DNA of 5,890 bases from contig DATLJB010000060.1 in assembly GCA_035539075.1 (NCBI GenBank), positions 1-5,890 of the forward strand, given 5' to 3'. The DNA comes from Dongia_B sp035539075. Lineage in GTDB: Bacteria > Pseudomonadota > Alphaproteobacteria > Dongiales > Dongiaceae. Positions within the stretch are counted from its first letter, which is position 1; every line of letters starts with the position of its first letter. The notes below the pieces were generated by a model. The model saw only the letters and a program-made list of their open reading frames with translations. It was not told where the DNA came from and did not search any database. Of this stretch, positions 4,792 through 5,890 are shown one piece after another. Made by a program: the position numbers and the translations under genes.

Positions 4792-5880
4792 TCAGACCAC
4801 ATGATCTGGCGCCAGTTTGCATTGGGCGCCGCTGGTTTCGACCTGCATCGTCGCATGGCCGATGCCGAAATCATGCTGCAGGTCATGGGCGATCGCCTCC
4901 AGGGCCTGGTCACCGGGATGGCCACCAGGCATGACGAGATGCGCCGTCAAGGCCGTCTCGGTCGTGCTGATCGACCAGATATGGAGATCATGTACGGCGG
5001 CAACGCCGGCCTGGCTGGCGAGATGATTTTTGACCTCTTCCGGGTCGATGCCAGCCGGCACGGCGGCGAATGTCATGCGGACGGAATCCTTGAGCAGGCT
5101 CCAGGTGCCGAAGACGATGATCGCAGAGACGACCAGGCTGACCACCGGGTCCAGCCAGTTCCAGCCGGTGACGAGGATCAAGCCGCCGGAAACGACCACC
5201 CCGGCCGAGATGGCGGCATCGGCCACCATGTGGAGATAGGCGCCGCGGATATTGAGATCGCCCTTGCGGCCGCGCATGAACAGGATGGCGGTTGCGGCAT
5301 TGATGACGACGCCGATCGCCGCCACCACCATGACGGTGGTTCCGGCAACCTGCGGCGGGTCCGCCAGGCGCCGCAATGCCTCCCAGGCGATGCCGCCGAT
5401 CGCCACCAACAGGAACAAGGCATTGAACAAGGCCGCCAGAATGGAACTGCTGCGCAGCCCATAGGTGAAACGGGCGCTCGGCTGGCGCTGCGACAGCGAC
5501 ATCGCTACCCAGGCCATGACGAGGCCCAGCACGTCGCTGAGGTTATGCCCGGCATCGGCCAGCAAGGCGACGGAATCGCTGATCACGCCATAGATCGCCT
5601 CGACCACCACGAAACCGAGATTGAGCGCCGTGCCGATCGCAAAGGCCGGGCCGAAAGTCGACGGCGCATGGGAATGGCCGTGCCCGTGCCCGTGATCGTG
5701 GCCGTGATGATGCCCGTGACCATGGTCGTCATGGCGGTGCGGCTTGGCCGCCGGCTTGGGATCATGCAACGCGCTGCCGTGATCATGGCCGAGATGGCGC
5801 CCATGGTCATGCTTGTTGCCGCTATCCGGGCCGGATATGAGATCTCGCGCGCTGAGATCCTGGTCCCGATTTTCTGCCAT
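4792..5880 (-). CDS. Cation diffusion facilitator (Zn2+/Cd2+/Co2+ efflux), CzcD/ZitB type
   Basis: A 362-residue inner-membrane metal/proton antiporter that exports divalent metal, chiefly zinc in this subgroup. Residues 24-71 are a cytoplasmic His-rich tail with 19 histidines, mostly in HGH and HDH units. Six membrane helices follow (about 78-100, 104-128, 145-168, 180-202, 214-236, 243-263). The transport site is intact: HNLSD in helix 2 (H112, D116) and HMVAD in helix 5 (H217, D221), the HD-HD arrangement linked to zinc selectivity. Residues about 275-350 are the cytoplasmic ferredoxin-like domain with VHDLHIWS (296-303), which drives dimerisation and regulatory metal binding. The ATG is preceded by GAGGG (5890-5886) five bases upstream. 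It is somewhat longer than the usual 300-330 residues because of the tail. It is convergent with the transporter and probably independent of the hydroxyproline block. Its promoter lies outside the window. Confidence 0.95.
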   Translation of the reverse strand: MAENRDQDLSARDLISGPDSGNKHDHGRHLGHDHGSALHDPKPAAKPHRHDDHGHGHHHGHDHGHGHGHSHAPSTFGPAFAIGTALNLGFVVVEAIYGVISDSVALLADAGHNLSDVLGLVMAWVAMSLSQRQPSARFTYGLRSSSILAALFNALFLLVAIGGIAWEALRRLADPPQVAGTTVMVVAAIGVVINAATAILFMRGRKGDLNIRGAYLHMVADAAISAGVVVSGGLILVTGWNWLDPVVSLVVSAIIVFGTWSLLKDSVRMTFAAVPAGIDPEEVKNHLASQAGVAAVHDLHIWSISTTETALTAHLVMPGGHPGDQALEAIAHDLQHDFGIGHATMQVETSGAQCKLAPDHVV

Positions 5881-5890
5881 CTGTACCCTC

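Noticed and set aside
4464..4804. Short plus-strand frames in the convergent spacer
   Set aside because: No ribosome binding site, no domain, cysteine- and arginine-rich translation typical of non-coding DNA, and one frame runs over the end of the exporter gene.
5668..5811. Tandem-repeat-like DNA of cgtg/catg units
   Set aside because: It is the codon-level result of the His-Gly-rich exporter tail, not an independent repeat or CRISPR array.
1..5890. Defence system, prophage, insertion sequence or CRISPR array
   Set aside because: No transposase, integrase, phage, nuclease or toxin-type protein and no regularly spaced repeats are present. All complete genes are metabolic, transport or regulatory.

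Overview
The window is GC-rich, with mostly G or C at third codon positions, short intergenic gaps, purine-rich ribosome binding sites and gene families common in soil and plant-associated Alphaproteobacteria. A member of the Hyphomicrobiales/Rhizobiales or a nearby order is the best guess. This rests on gene content and protein style, not on a marker gene.

Layout. Positions 16-741 (minus) encode an FCD-type GntR repressor. It faces away from a plus-strand run: a dihydrodipicolinate-synthase-family lyase (907-1785), a gene relic (about 1792-1948), a proline-racemase-family enzyme (1964-3010) and, after a 214-base gap, a major facilitator transporter (3225-4391). A convergent 400-base spacer with hairpins and an AT-rich palindrome follows. 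A complete zinc-type cation diffusion facilitator with a His-rich N-terminus (4792-5880, minus) closes the window and looks functionally unrelated. There are no RNA genes, CRISPR arrays or insertion sequences.

How the genes fit together. The first block reads as a hydroxyproline catabolism locus. In the known pathway trans-4-hydroxy-L-proline is epimerised (proline racemase family), oxidised by an FAD-dependent D-amino acid oxidase/dehydrogenase, and the resulting pyrroline hydroxycarboxylate is deaminated by a DapA-family enzyme. The oxidase appears absent, but the short gap between the lyase and the racemase-like gene holds what looks like its two ends. One is an N-terminal FAD-binding stretch (IIVGAGIIGTTIAYELRRR). 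The other, in a different frame, is a C-terminal tail (PLDLTPYRVGRF then stop). This is best explained as an internal deletion of roughly 1 kb that removed the pathway's middle enzyme and left its neighbours intact. It is the main finding of the window.

Regulation. The 165 bases between gntR and the lyase contain two divergent sigma-70-like promoters with abutting -35 elements. A perfect 11-base inverted repeat (TTGTCGACACA / TGTGTCGACAA) places one copy over or next to each -10 region, centred 43 bp apart. This predicts that the GntR protein represses both its own gene and the catabolic operon.
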